Below, in pieces: positions 35,319 through 43,476 of a DNA stretch of 64,000 bases. The position numbers were made by a program, and so were the translations under genes. This DNA is from Lewinellaceae bacterium (lineage in GTDB: Bacteria > Bacteroidota > Bacteroidia > Chitinophagales > Saprospiraceae): positions 3,241,001-3,305,000 of the forward strand of contig JACJXX010000001.1 in NCBI GenBank assembly GCA_020636435.1, given 5' to 3'. The notes under the pieces are model-generated. The model did not search any database, had not been told where the DNA came from, and was given only the letters and a program-made list of their open reading frames with translations. The first letter of the stretch is position 1; each line of letters starts with the position of its first letter.

Positions 35319-36458
35319 TCACGGCCGCACCACGATCAGCCTTCTCGTAGTGATGGTCTTTCCGCGGTCATCAACCAGGCTGTAGAGGTAAGTGCCTTTT
35401 CGCAGCGATGAGATATCTACCTTTTCGGTATGGTTGCCGCTGATTTGGTAGGTTTTTCGCCACTCTTCGATACCCAGGATGTTGTGGATCTTTAGTTTAT
35501 AGCGGCCAGGCGCCAGATTGGTGAATTCGAAGCGCACGTTGACGATGGCCGGGTTGGGGTAAGCCCATACGCCGGGCTTCAAGGCATCGACGCTTTGAAC
35601 GTTGCTGACGATGTTGTTGGCCTTGTATTCCACGCGCTGCACCTGTGTTTCACTTTCGTTGGCCACCACCAGGGCGATGGGCTCAATGGCTTCATTGCTG
35701 AGATAGTAATAGTTCACCGTGGTTTGAGGCCCCAGCTCGGGGATGTTCAGCGCCTGTATGGCAATATCGGTAATGTCCTGCCAGCCGAAGAAGCCGATCT
35801 TGGCGTCCAGGCGGGTCTCGCGGACCTCCGTCCGTTTTTCCCGCAGCACATCGTATATGCCGCCCGGGATGGTCAGGCTGCCCCAGGCGTCCACTACGTC
35901 AGAACGCTGGATATTGAGGCGGATGCGCAGGGAGTCGGGCGTGATGGGCAGGTTGTTGAGCACCCCGGCGGGCAGGTCGTTCGCGGAGAAGGCCAGGGAG
36001 AGGTTGGCCTGAGATTCGTTCATATCCAGGTAGTTGAGCGGTGCGCGTTGTTGCACGACCGGCGGGTCGAAGCGGGAAGGGGATTCTACGCCCAGCCCCA
36101 GCGGATCCTGGCCGTAAAAGCCCAGCAACTCCACTTTGCTGCTGCTCACCCGGTAGTAGGCGACCAGGCTGGGGTTGATGCTCGCATAATAAGTGGCGCT
36201 GGGGAAGGCGTAACTCCCCGGCCCCTGCATGGCCGGAAGCAGCAGGGTGCGCCTCGGAAAAGGAGATTGCAGGGTGGTGAAATCCCAGCTTTGGCCGCCG
36301 CCGCTGCCCGTGATGTAATTGCCGGCGGGCAGGTTATCCACTGCGGTGAAAAGGGTGTCTCCGGCGACAGGAAAACTCTCGTTGGTAATGGTGGCCTGAG
36401 CCTGCGCTGCTGTGGAAAAGAAAACTGCAAAAAACAGATAGAGTAAAGTATATTTCAT
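35319..36458 (-). CDS. Secreted T9SS-sorted protein
   Basis: 379 residues: signal peptide MKYTLLYLFFAVFFSTAAQA, a large beta-rich domain (residues 21-300, e.g. GNYITGSGGGQSWDFTTLQS, YYASINPSLVAYYRVSSSKV) and a type A T9SS sorting domain (about 300-379, YPNPAIVNVRFEFTNL, ISSLRKGTYLYSL). The mid-domain motif SWDFTTL is common in Bacteroidota outer surface proteins that bind polysaccharide or other unknown ligands. No catalytic motif is visible. A long 5' gap and the tandem repeat downstream suggest a stand-alone transcription unit. Confidence 0.8.
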   Translation of the reverse strand: MKYTLLYLFFAVFFSTAAQAQATITNESFPVAGDTLFTAVDNLPAGNYITGSGGGQSWDFTTLQSPFPRRTLLLPAMQGPGSYAFPSATYYASINPSLVAYYRVSSSKVELLGFYGQDPLGLGVESPSRFDPPVVQQRAPLNYLDMNESQANLSLAFSANDLPAGVLNNLPITPDSLRIRLNIQRSDVVDAWGSLTIPGGIYDVLREKRTEVRETRLDAKIGFFGWQDITDIAIQALNIPELGPQTTVNYYYLSNEAIEPIALVVANESETQVQRVEYKANNIVSNVQSVDALKPGVWAYPNPAIVNVRFEFTNLAPGRYKLKIHNILGIEEWRKTYQISGNHTEKVDISSLRKGTYLYSLVDDRGKTITTRRLIVVRP

Positions 36459-36644
36459 GCCATCGACTTTTTAGATACAGGTATTAGAACGCCGTATGCT
36501 GTAAAGGTACTGCATTTGAAGCAAAGCTGCCAGGGCGTAAATTAAAACAAGCGGCCGGCCCCCTCCCCTGCAGGATCTCATGACGTAATGATCTCCGCAG
36601 CATTGGTGGAAACCAGCCGCTTGAAGCTTCCGGGAGCAGGCCTT

Positions 36645-37088
36645 TCACGAATTCAAAACGCCATACTCTGAAAATGCATAGGTGATAAGGTCGAAAGTAG
36701 TGATGATCCCTACCAGCTTGCCCTTGTCAACGACGGGAAGGGCGTGAAAGAGGTTTTCCCGGAAAAATCCTGCCGCCATTTCGAGCGAGTCTTCGGGGTT
36801 GAGCGTAGCGACCTGTTTGGTCATTACTTCGCCCACCAGCAGCGACCGCATGATGGCGTCGTTATATTCATTGCTCTTCTCCGTCCTGAAGAGCGTGAAG
36901 CCATGCAACAGGCGAAAATAGTCCGACTTGCTGATGATACCCACCACCTTGCCTTTGTCGGCCACGGGAATATGGTGGATATTGTTCATGCGGAAAATAT
37001 CCTGCACCTTGCTCATCGTATCGTCGGGAGACACCGTGATGACCGGCGTGCTCATGATCTGCCCGACAGTAGTGGTTTTGTCTTTCAT
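36645..37088 (-). CDS. Two-CBS-domain protein, copy 1
   Basis: 147 residues made of two CBS motifs (residues about 8-65 and 83-140): VGQIMSTPVITVSPDDTMSK, HIPVADKGKVVGIISKSDYF and VGEVMTKQVATLNPEDSLEM, ALPVVDKGKLVGIITTFDLI. Stand-alone CBS pairs bind adenine nucleotides and usually regulate another protein; no effector gene is attached. It follows a close paralog by 24 bp on the same strand, probably one operon. Confidence 0.87.
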   Translation of the reverse strand: MKDKTTTVGQIMSTPVITVSPDDTMSKVQDIFRMNNIHHIPVADKGKVVGIISKSDYFRLLHGFTLFRTEKSNEYNDAIMRSLLVGEVMTKQVATLNPEDSLEMAAGFFRENLFHALPVVDKGKLVGIITTFDLITYAFSEYGVLNS

Positions 37089-37112
37089 CGGAAGCTTTTT
37101 TTATTGATAAAT

Positions 37113-37568
37113 TTATTCTTCGTACGCTTCTTCTGTTTTTTCCACTTCAACATTATTAAAGCTGAAGTTAAGCAGGTCATGAGTGGTGACCAAACCGACG
37201 AGCCGGTTGTCCTCCACGATCGGCAGGGCGTGGAATTTATTCGCCAGGAATATGTCGGCAGCCAGCCCGATGGTGTCATCGGGATCAAGGGTGATGGGAT
37301 ATTTGGTCATTATATCGGTAGCGGACAGGCGTTTGTACTCCTTATCGGAATAGGCTTTGCCGGTTGTCTGCAAGGATAATACATGGGCAACTTTGAAGAC
37401 GTCCTCCTTGCTGATGATGCCCACCAGTTGTTCTCCTTTGTCCACTACAGGAAGGTGGTGAAAATCATGCTCGCGGAAGATGTCCAGGATGGCTTTTGCG
37501 GGCCGGTCGGGAGAAACGGTTACCAGCTCGGTGGTCATTATTTCCCTTATAGCTTTGTCCGGATTCAT
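37113..37568 (-). CDS. Two-CBS-domain protein, copy 2
   Basis: 151 residues, paralog of the preceding gene with the same two CBS motifs: IREIMTTELVTVSPDRPAKA, HLPVVDKGEQLVGIISKEDV and ATDIMTKYPITLDPDDTIGL, ALPIVEDNRLVGLVTTHDLL. The C-terminal tail NVEVEKTEEAYEE is acidic. First gene of a likely two-gene operon. The pair probably arose by tandem duplication and could act as a heterodimeric nucleotide sensor. Confidence 0.87.
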   Translation of the reverse strand: MNPDKAIREIMTTELVTVSPDRPAKAILDIFREHDFHHLPVVDKGEQLVGIISKEDVFKVAHVLSLQTTGKAYSDKEYKRLSATDIMTKYPITLDPDDTIGLAADIFLANKFHALPIVEDNRLVGLVTTHDLLNFSFNNVEVEKTEEAYEE

Positions 37569-37697
37569 GGTGGCCGTTTTTAAGGTTAGTCAATTTTAAC
37601 TTGGTTAAGTATTGGCTACGAACTATTTATATCCAAATATATCCTTCTGTAGCACTTTCTCTGGATGAGAAATATCATCCGGATTTGTTGATTTTCA

Positions 37698-38258
37698 TCA
37701 GCGCCCCGGAAAAAAACCCACCCTCAAACTCAAGGCGTTGTAGAAACTGCTGTAGCTGCCACAACCCACGTCCTCCAGGTTCTCAGCGCCCCACACCCAG
37801 CGATACCCGCCGGTGTAGGCGAGGCTGAGGTTCCGGGTTAGCGGAAACTCAACCCCCATCTCCGGGCTGATGGCCCGAACGTCCTCGGTTTGCACACCTT
37901 CGCTGATGTGCTTGTGGATGGCTTCCATGCCGGCCTCGCCGATACCGGCCCTCAGCCCGAAATCGAGGTTGAGCCGGGAAGTGAGCGGGTACAGAAAAGC
38001 AACCTGCAGGCCGTATTCTTCCAGGGTAGATTCATAGGTGGGCTGCTGCGACGGGTGGAGTGCCTTCATGCCGTAAAACCCGAGCAACATCCGCCCGTTG
38101 GAAACGCCTGCCGTCATACCTGCCGACAGCGCATTCGAGCCGTTGACCTCGCTCAGCATCACCGTAGCGCCGGCGTGATAGCCCCATTCCCGTGGCTGGC
38201 TGTACATGGCGCTGATCAAGCCAAATATCATCGCTGCAAAGAGTAGGCACTTTTTCAT
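37698..38258 (-). CDS. Outer-membrane beta-barrel-like protein
   Basis: 186 residues; signal peptide MKKCLLFAAMIFGLISAMYS, then eight or so amphipathic strands (WGYHAGATVMLSEVNG, SAGMTAGVSNGRMLLGFYGM, YGLQVAFLYPLTSRLNLDFG, LSLAYTGGYRWVWGAEN) ending in the aromatic terminus FFPGR-type signal. Probably a small porin or adhesion barrel of the Opa/outer-membrane type. Two cysteines sit late (GCGSY). No partner gene. A tandem repeat lies just upstream of its start. Confidence 0.72.
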   Translation of the reverse strand: MKKCLLFAAMIFGLISAMYSQPREWGYHAGATVMLSEVNGSNALSAGMTAGVSNGRMLLGFYGMKALHPSQQPTYESTLEEYGLQVAFLYPLTSRLNLDFGLRAGIGEAGMEAIHKHISEGVQTEDVRAISPEMGVEFPLTRNLSLAYTGGYRWVWGAENLEDVGCGSYSSFYNALSLRVGFFPGR

Positions 38259-38359
38259 GCTATCGAGCTTTGATTGTACTTTTAAAGGTACCCGTATTGT
38301 TAGTTGGCCGCGATGATGAAGAATAGTGCGGAGAGGTGATTTTTGTCAGTGCATGGAGA

Positions 38360-38425
38360 CATGGGTTCATGGGTGCCATGGAACAATGAAACAATGAAAC
38401 AATGAAACAATGGAACAATCGAACC
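38360..38425. repeat. caatgaaa octamer tandem repeat
   Basis: About seven 8-bp units (caatgaaa, caatggaa) between the barrel gene and the DUF4249 gene, same class as 30951-31031. Confidence 0.8.
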
Positions 38426-38443
38426 ATTGCCCCATCCTTCCGC

Positions 38444-39259
38444 TCAGTCCGCCACCCTGATCTCCGCATCCGCCAGGCCGGATACCTGGAAATACCCGAT
38501 CGCCCCGCCTTCGATGTTGGTGCGCAGGTTAGCCGGCTGGCCGCTGAACATGCCGCCGTCGCTGTTGATGTTCTCGTTCAGGTCGAGGTAGTATTTATAG
38601 CATTCGCGGGTGACGGCGTACATCTCGACTTTGGCCAGGTCATCCTTGGCGTAGTAGAAAGGAGCGGGCAGGTTGTCGATGTCTTCGGTGAGCAGCAGGT
38701 CGTCGTAGGCAAAAGCCCATTCGCCATCCCAGTTCTGGATGGTGTCGTTGCGGTAGAACTTGGCCAGGTAGTAATCTACGGTAGCCTGCGGCTCCTTGAT
38801 GTAGACCAGCACCTCGTAAAAGCGGCCTTCGTCTTCAGGGTCTGCTTGCTCGGCGGGGTCGAGGCGAATGCTCAGGCTGTCGAAAGGAGGGACGTAGTGC
38901 ATGGTTTCGCTGGCGGTGTAAAGATTTTCGCCCACCTTCGCCGTCATGCTGTAAATGGAGCCCACCTTGCCGGCGAAGGGGATTTCAGGCACGTAGTAGC
39001 CGGGCGCCTGCTCAACGAAGGCATAGGAGTTGCCCTCATTGTCCTCCACCGTTACAGTGGCGCCGCTGACGGCCGGGTTCTGCCCATTGTCGTAAAACCC
39101 CGTCGACCGGCTGATGCGAATGTATTGCTTGCCGGCCTGGTCGGTGATCAGGCCTTCGATGATGGTGGCTTCCTGCGTTTGTTCGAGGTCAAGCTCAATG
39201 GTTTTTTCGCAGCTGAACAGGACCAAGGCGAAGAGGGCAAGGAGAATGGTATTTTTCAT
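38444..39259 (-). CDS. DUF4249 lipoprotein
   Basis: 271 residues with lipobox LVLFSC (Cys17). The DUF4249 signature follows: a short helix, EATIIEGLITDQAGKQYIRI, ISGATVTVEDNEGN-type immunoglobulin-like strands, and a C-terminal beta domain (YYLAKFYRNDTIQNWDGEWA). In Bacteroidota these proteins sit directly downstream of a TonB-dependent receptor and are thought to act as its cell-surface partner in uptake of an unknown substrate. Here the receptor gene lies just upstream (93 bp). The receptor/DUF4249 order is the usual one. Confidence 0.88.
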   Translation of the reverse strand: MKNTILLALFALVLFSCEKTIELDLEQTQEATIIEGLITDQAGKQYIRISRSTGFYDNGQNPAVSGATVTVEDNEGNSYAFVEQAPGYYVPEIPFAGKVGSIYSMTAKVGENLYTASETMHYVPPFDSLSIRLDPAEQADPEDEGRFYEVLVYIKEPQATVDYYLAKFYRNDTIQNWDGEWAFAYDDLLLTEDIDNLPAPFYYAKDDLAKVEMYAVTRECYKYYLDLNENINSDGGMFSGQPANLRTNIEGGAIGYFQVSGLADAEIRVAD

Positions 39260-39352
39260 GGTGATCTTGTTTTTTATTTTTTCTTTCGGGAAGAAAGGCT
39301 TTCCAGGTTTATCCGTAGGCTCCCACGCTGCAAACCTGGAAAGCCTAACTCA

Positions 39353-41731
39353 CTAAAACTTGAAATTCCAACTGAAGTAAGGCAGCGCGCCGAACAGGTA
39401 CACCATGCGGGCTTCCTTCTCGGTACCGTCGCCGATGATGTTGCCGTCGTCGTCCTGCTTTTTGCGGGTATAGATGGTCCAGGGGTTTTGGCGGTTGTAA
39501 ACGTTGTAGACCCCTACGACGAAGGAGTTCTGCCAGCGGCGGTTCTCGTTCTTTTTGGGTTCGTAGGTGGCCGAGAGGTCCAGGCGGTGGAAATCCGGCA
39601 AGCGGTAGCCGTTGCGGCTGGAATAGAGGTTGACCTGATAGCCGTCGAAGTCGTACTTGCCGGCAGGCAGGGTGATGGCGCGGCCGGAAGCATAAGTGAA
39701 GTTGGCGCCCACGTTCCAGCGGGAGCTGATGTCGTATGCCAGCGCCAGGTTCAGGTTGTGGCGGCGGTCGTGGTTGGCGGGGAAGGTTTTATCCTGATTA
39801 ATGCCCGGCACCCTCATCGTGGCTTCGGCGAGCGTATAGGCGGCAAAGCCGGTCAGGCCGCCTTTGCTCTTGCGCAGGTAGAGCTCCAGCCCGTAGGATT
39901 CGGACTCGCCCTGCCGGAATTCGGTGGACAGGTGCTGGTTGAAGAACAGCTCGGCGTTGTCGGCAAATTCCGTCAGGTCTCTTGCCTTTTTGTAATAGGC
40001 TTCCGCCGAAAATTCGAACATATTGTCCCGGAAGTTGCGGAAGTAGCCCACGGCGAACTGGTCGGCTTTCTGCGGGTCGAGGTAGGGCGAGCTGGGCGCC
40101 CAGGTGGCGAAGGGGATGGGCACCGTGGAGTTGGAGATCAGGTGCACGTACTGCACCATGCGGTTGTAGGAAACTTTGACCGAACTCTCCCGGTCCAGCA
40201 TATAGCGGGCGGCAAAGCGCGGCTCGGGGTTGTGGAACAGCTTGATCGTCTCGAAATTCTTATAGGTAGTAGAATCGCGAATGACGATGTCGACATTATC
40301 CTCCGGGTCTTCGTATTCATAGACCGTGCCCTCGCCTATGTTCTGGAACAGGCTGTAACGCAGGCCGTACTCCAGGCTCAGCCGGTCCGTCACTTGGTGT
40401 TCGGCGCTGAGGTACAGGGCATGGTCCAGCGCATATTGCCGCTGCAGGCTGACGGATTTGAAAATAGACTCCTCCCCGTTGCTGGTGATCTTGCCCGGGT
40501 TAAAACGGCGGTAAATTCCCTGGTAGCCGAATTTCACGGTGAATTCAGGAGTTACGAAGTAGGAAACGTCTTCCTTGACGGAAGCTTCCCGTTGGTTGGC
40601 TTCCCAGAGGAAGCCGTCGACGGGGTCTTTGTCGTTGAGGGCGTAATCGAAATCGCTGTACACCAGGGTCAGGTTGGAGAACAGGCGGTCGTTAAACAGG
40701 TGGTTCCAGCGGAAGGTAGCTGTATTGTTGCCCCAGTCCATCTTGAAATCGTTGTTGAACTGCCAGATGTCGCGGCCGCTGTAGGCGGAGAGGAAGAACC
40801 GGTTCTTGTTGTTCGCTTTCCAGTTGACCTTGGCGTTCAGGTCGTGAAAGCTCACCGAAGTGCCGTCGAACTGGGAAGAATTCTTCATGTACAAATCGGC
40901 GTAGGAGCGGCGGCCGGCAACGATGAAGGAGGCTTTGTCCTGAACAATAGGGGCTTCCAGGGTAAGCTTCGCTGCCAGCAGCCCCACGCCTCCGCTGGCG
41001 GCAAACTGCTTGGCGTTGCCGTCGCGGGTGGTTACTTCCAGCAGAGAGGACAGGCGGCCCCCGTATTTTGACGGGATGCCGCCCTTGTACAACTCTGCGC
41101 TTTTGATGATATCGGCGTTGAAAACGGAGAATAAGCCAAAGAGGTGCGATACGTCGTACACCGGCGCCTCATCGATGAGGATGAGGTTCTGGTCGGCGCT
41201 GCCGCCGCGCACGAAGAAGGCTGAGGTGCCCTCGCCGGCGCTGGTGACGCCGGGCAGCATCTGTATCGTTTTGATGATATCGGGCTCGCCCAGCAGGGAG
41301 GGCAGTTTTTTGATCTCCTCGATGGGCACGTCGATGCGGCTCATGGCTACCTGCTGCACCGAATGGTCCGGCTTTTTGTCCGTGACCACTACTTCTTCCA
41401 GGACAGCTGCTCCCGGTTGCATCTCTGCATTGAGCTGAACATTGGCCTGCAGCGTTATCTTTTTCACCAGGGGTTGGTAGCCCACGTAGGTGAACGTCAA
41501 TTCGTACGTGCCCGCCGGCAGGGTCAGAGAATAAAACCCGTAGAGGTTGGTCGTGGTGCCGGATTTGGTGGTTGGTTCATAAACACTGGCGTAGAGCAGT
41601 TCCTCGCCGGAGGTGGCGTCCTTGAGGTAGCCGCTGATGGTAAATCGTTCTTCAGGAGGTGCGTCGGGTTGGCCTGTTGCGGAGCATAGCAGTCCCGCCA
41701 GCAAGCAGGCCATCAATAGGGCTCGCTTCAT
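39353..41731 (-). CDS. TonB-dependent outer-membrane receptor
   Basis: 792 residues from the ATG at 41731, where the signal peptide (KRALLMACLLAGLLCSA) starts. A carboxypeptidase-regulatory-like beta domain (about 30-110, FTISGYLKDATSGEELLYAS, LPAGTYELTFTYVGYQPL) is followed by the TonB-dependent plug (MSRIDVPIEEIKKLPSLLGE, IKTIQMLPGVTSAGEGTSAF, FVRGGSADQNLILIDEAPVY) and a 22-strand-type barrel ending in the aromatic FSWNFKF. The first plug strand matches a TonB box-like region. It pairs with the DUF4249 lipoprotein downstream to import a nutrient, identity unknown. Clear SusC-like relatives exist, but no SusD is present, only DUF4249. Confidence 0.92.
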   Translation of the reverse strand: MKRALLMACLLAGLLCSATGQPDAPPEERFTISGYLKDATSGEELLYASVYEPTTKSGTTTNLYGFYSLTLPAGTYELTFTYVGYQPLVKKITLQANVQLNAEMQPGAAVLEEVVVTDKKPDHSVQQVAMSRIDVPIEEIKKLPSLLGEPDIIKTIQMLPGVTSAGEGTSAFFVRGGSADQNLILIDEAPVYDVSHLFGLFSVFNADIIKSAELYKGGIPSKYGGRLSSLLEVTTRDGNAKQFAASGGVGLLAAKLTLEAPIVQDKASFIVAGRRSYADLYMKNSSQFDGTSVSFHDLNAKVNWKANNKNRFFLSAYSGRDIWQFNNDFKMDWGNNTATFRWNHLFNDRLFSNLTLVYSDFDYALNDKDPVDGFLWEANQREASVKEDVSYFVTPEFTVKFGYQGIYRRFNPGKITSNGEESIFKSVSLQRQYALDHALYLSAEHQVTDRLSLEYGLRYSLFQNIGEGTVYEYEDPEDNVDIVIRDSTTYKNFETIKLFHNPEPRFAARYMLDRESSVKVSYNRMVQYVHLISNSTVPIPFATWAPSSPYLDPQKADQFAVGYFRNFRDNMFEFSAEAYYKKARDLTEFADNAELFFNQHLSTEFRQGESESYGLELYLRKSKGGLTGFAAYTLAEATMRVPGINQDKTFPANHDRRHNLNLALAYDISSRWNVGANFTYASGRAITLPAGKYDFDGYQVNLYSSRNGYRLPDFHRLDLSATYEPKKNENRRWQNSFVVGVYNVYNRQNPWTIYTRKKQDDDGNIIGDGTEKEARMVYLFGALPYFSWNFKF

Positions 41732-42148
41732 AATGTAGATTGTTTTGATTGTTTTCCGGGAAGGGTTTTCCCGTTTGTTCATTCCCTTGATGCTAAAGGG
41801 CCCTGCCTTCCCCTATAAGAAAAATTCATTTATTTATGAACGGGCGGTTTCGCCCGGCCAGAAGGCGGATTTATGGGACAAAGGCAGGAAGGCCAGGGCA
41901 ATCGTCCATTCATCTCGCGGAATCTCTGCTCAGCCCCTCAATTTTACTCCAACTCCTCCCTGATTAATTTCTCCCACGGCATCACCTGCATGACGTGACC
42001 AATTCCAGGACAAGACACTAATTCAGAAGCTTCGGTTTTGCGGCTTAATAATTGTATTTTCCAATCGAAACGGTTACATTGCTTTCTGTGTCAAACATGG
42101 AATGGAAAATTCTTCCCGATAGTTATCTTAAAACAGGCATCAGGAAAT
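41732..42148. other. Intergenic region without a gene
   Basis: Leader of the exosortase operon and of the divergent TonB receptor. It turns AT-rich after 42030. No promoter matching the consensus and no repeat were recognised. Confidence 0.4.
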
Positions 42149-42748
42149 ATGGCTGGAAGGAAAAAAAAAGCTAAACCCACTACAAAAAAAAGAAAAGAGA
42201 AGAAGTCTGCACTCCTGTCTTTGAAACAGAATATACAGAAGCGCCTGCCGGTTGTAAAGTTTCTCGTTGCTTTTTTGATAAGTATCCTTGCTTTTTACTG
42301 GTTGTACAATTCTGCTTTTTTCGCTGAGGAAATTTCAAAACCCTTAACAAAATTTCAAGCTGAGTTGTCCAGCCATATCCTAAATTTTTTTGGGCAAAAT
42401 ACTTGGGTAGAAAAAAGTATTCTTCATGGCCAGAATAGTGCGCTGGATATAAAAAAGGGCTGTGACGGCATCGAACCGACTGCCCTTTTCATAATTGGCG
42501 TGCTGATTGTCCCTTTATCCTGGAAGACAAAGCTGCCCGGCCTTCTCATGGGCCTGATCGCCCTGCTGCTGATCAACCTTCTGCGGATAACAGGATTGTA
42601 TTTTGCTAATGTTTATTGGCCGGAGGCCTTTGAATTCCTGCACTTGCACGGCGGTTTCGCACTGTTTTTTGTGGTTGCCATTATTGTGTGGATGGTATGG
42701 GCGAGCTGGGCGATACAATATACCAAGGTAAAAAAGGCGGCTTCATGA
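42149..42748 (+). CDS. Exosortase/archaeosortase-family protease
   Basis: 199 residues from the ATG at 42149. The N-terminus is Lys-rich (GRKKKAKPTTKKRKEKKSAL), a cytoplasmic positive patch, then about six membrane segments. The three catalytic residues of exosortases are visible: Cys105 in IKKGCDGIEP, Arg146 in LLRITGLYFAN and His165 or His167 in EFLHLHGGF. Exosortases cleave the C-terminal PEP-CTERM-like tripartite signal of secreted proteins at the membrane. It overlaps the next gene by ATGA, so they are translationally coupled. The protein is shorter than typical EpsH-type exosortases (about 270-300 residues), with less than two extra N-terminal helices. Low GC versus neighbours suggests horizontal transfer. 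Confidence 0.85.
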   Translation: MAGRKKKAKPTTKKRKEKKSALLSLKQNIQKRLPVVKFLVAFLISILAFYWLYNSAFFAEEISKPLTKFQAELSSHILNFFGQNTWVEKSILHGQNSALDIKKGCDGIEPTALFIIGVLIVPLSWKTKLPGLLMGLIALLLINLLRITGLYFANVYWPEAFEFLHLHGGFALFFVVAIIVWMVWASWAIQYTKVKKAAS

Positions 42749-43407
42749 TTAAATCCATCCTGAAGTTCTTCGCGCTGTTTTGCCTCGGTTATTTTCTCCT
42801 GTTGTTTTGTTTTTCAATTACCGCAGTAGAACAGAAAACTTCTTCTCTTTTTTCCAGCACTGCCGAAGCCGCAACAAAAACTGTCTTATCAGAGCGGCAC
42901 CTTTATTTTCAGTATCCGGAAGGGATGGCCAACCCGAATTATATACGGGTTGCTTATGAGACTCAAGCCAATATAGACAAGCAGTTCGAAGCTGCCCGGC
43001 AGAAGCAGGAGGCACAGCCGAATATTGCTATGCGCACCTATACTTTTTTCTTCAGGGAATTTGTTGTGCTGCCTTTTATTTTTTTGCTGGCATTGGTCGC
43101 AGCAACACCTTTGCCTTTTAAAAAACGGCTTTATGGGTTGTTAGGAGGGAGCCTCCTGTTCGCTGGTTATACTTATCTGAGGATATCAGGCATACTGGCC
43201 TATGAGCTCTACGCGGAAAAAGATGGCCAGGGAATTGCGGCCCAGGCGCTGGAAGGGTTTGTTCTTTTTCTGCAGAGTACGGGGGCTTCGTTTATCGTGG
43301 CGATATTTATATGGATCTTGTTATTTTTCCAAATAGGCGGATGGCAAAGGGCAGTTAATGCCATTACTTCCCTAAACGCAGGAACTGCCCCAAAAGGGAA
43401 GCCATGA
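42745..43407 (+). CDS. Exosortase-linked membrane protein
   Basis: 220 residues from the ATG at 42745, overlapping the exosortase stop by 4 bp. One N-terminal membrane segment (MIKSILKFFALFCLGYFLLL) is followed by a periplasmic domain (about 25-100: SSLFSSTAEAATKTVLSERH, YFQYPEGMANPNYIRVAYET) and three more segments (105-125, 132-150 and 185-210). The topology implies a partner of the exosortase, like the accessory proteins seen beside other Bacteroidota exosortases, but I do not recognise a named family. Its stop codon lies inside an inverted repeat (43402-43453). Function by association only. Confidence 0.6.
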   Translation: MIKSILKFFALFCLGYFLLLFCFSITAVEQKTSSLFSSTAEAATKTVLSERHLYFQYPEGMANPNYIRVAYETQANIDKQFEAARQKQEAQPNIAMRTYTFFFREFVVLPFIFLLALVAATPLPFKKRLYGLLGGSLLFAGYTYLRISGILAYELYAEKDGQGIAAQALEGFVLFLQSTGASFIVAIFIWILLFFQIGGWQRAVNAITSLNAGTAPKGKP

Positions 43408-43453
43408 GCTATCCCGAATACTGTTGCTCGCTAACGTTTGGGATAGCTCATGG
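43402..43453. terminator. Inverted repeat between convergent genes
   Basis: The perfect 14-bp arms ccatgagctatccc and gggatagctcatgg separated by 24 bp. It includes the stop codon of the plus-strand gene and lies 23 bp before the end of the minus-strand gene. It may act as a bidirectional terminator, although neither side has a strong T-tract. Confidence 0.55.
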
Positions 43454-43476
43454 TCTCAGCCCTGCTCCGTGCTTTT

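Noticed and set aside
38402..41071. An open frame of 889 codons on the plus strand opposite the DUF4249 and TonB receptor genes.
   Set aside because: It mirrors the coding strand's GC-biased codons, is Val/Gln/Gly/His-rich without any domain, and the opposite strand carries two well-defined genes.
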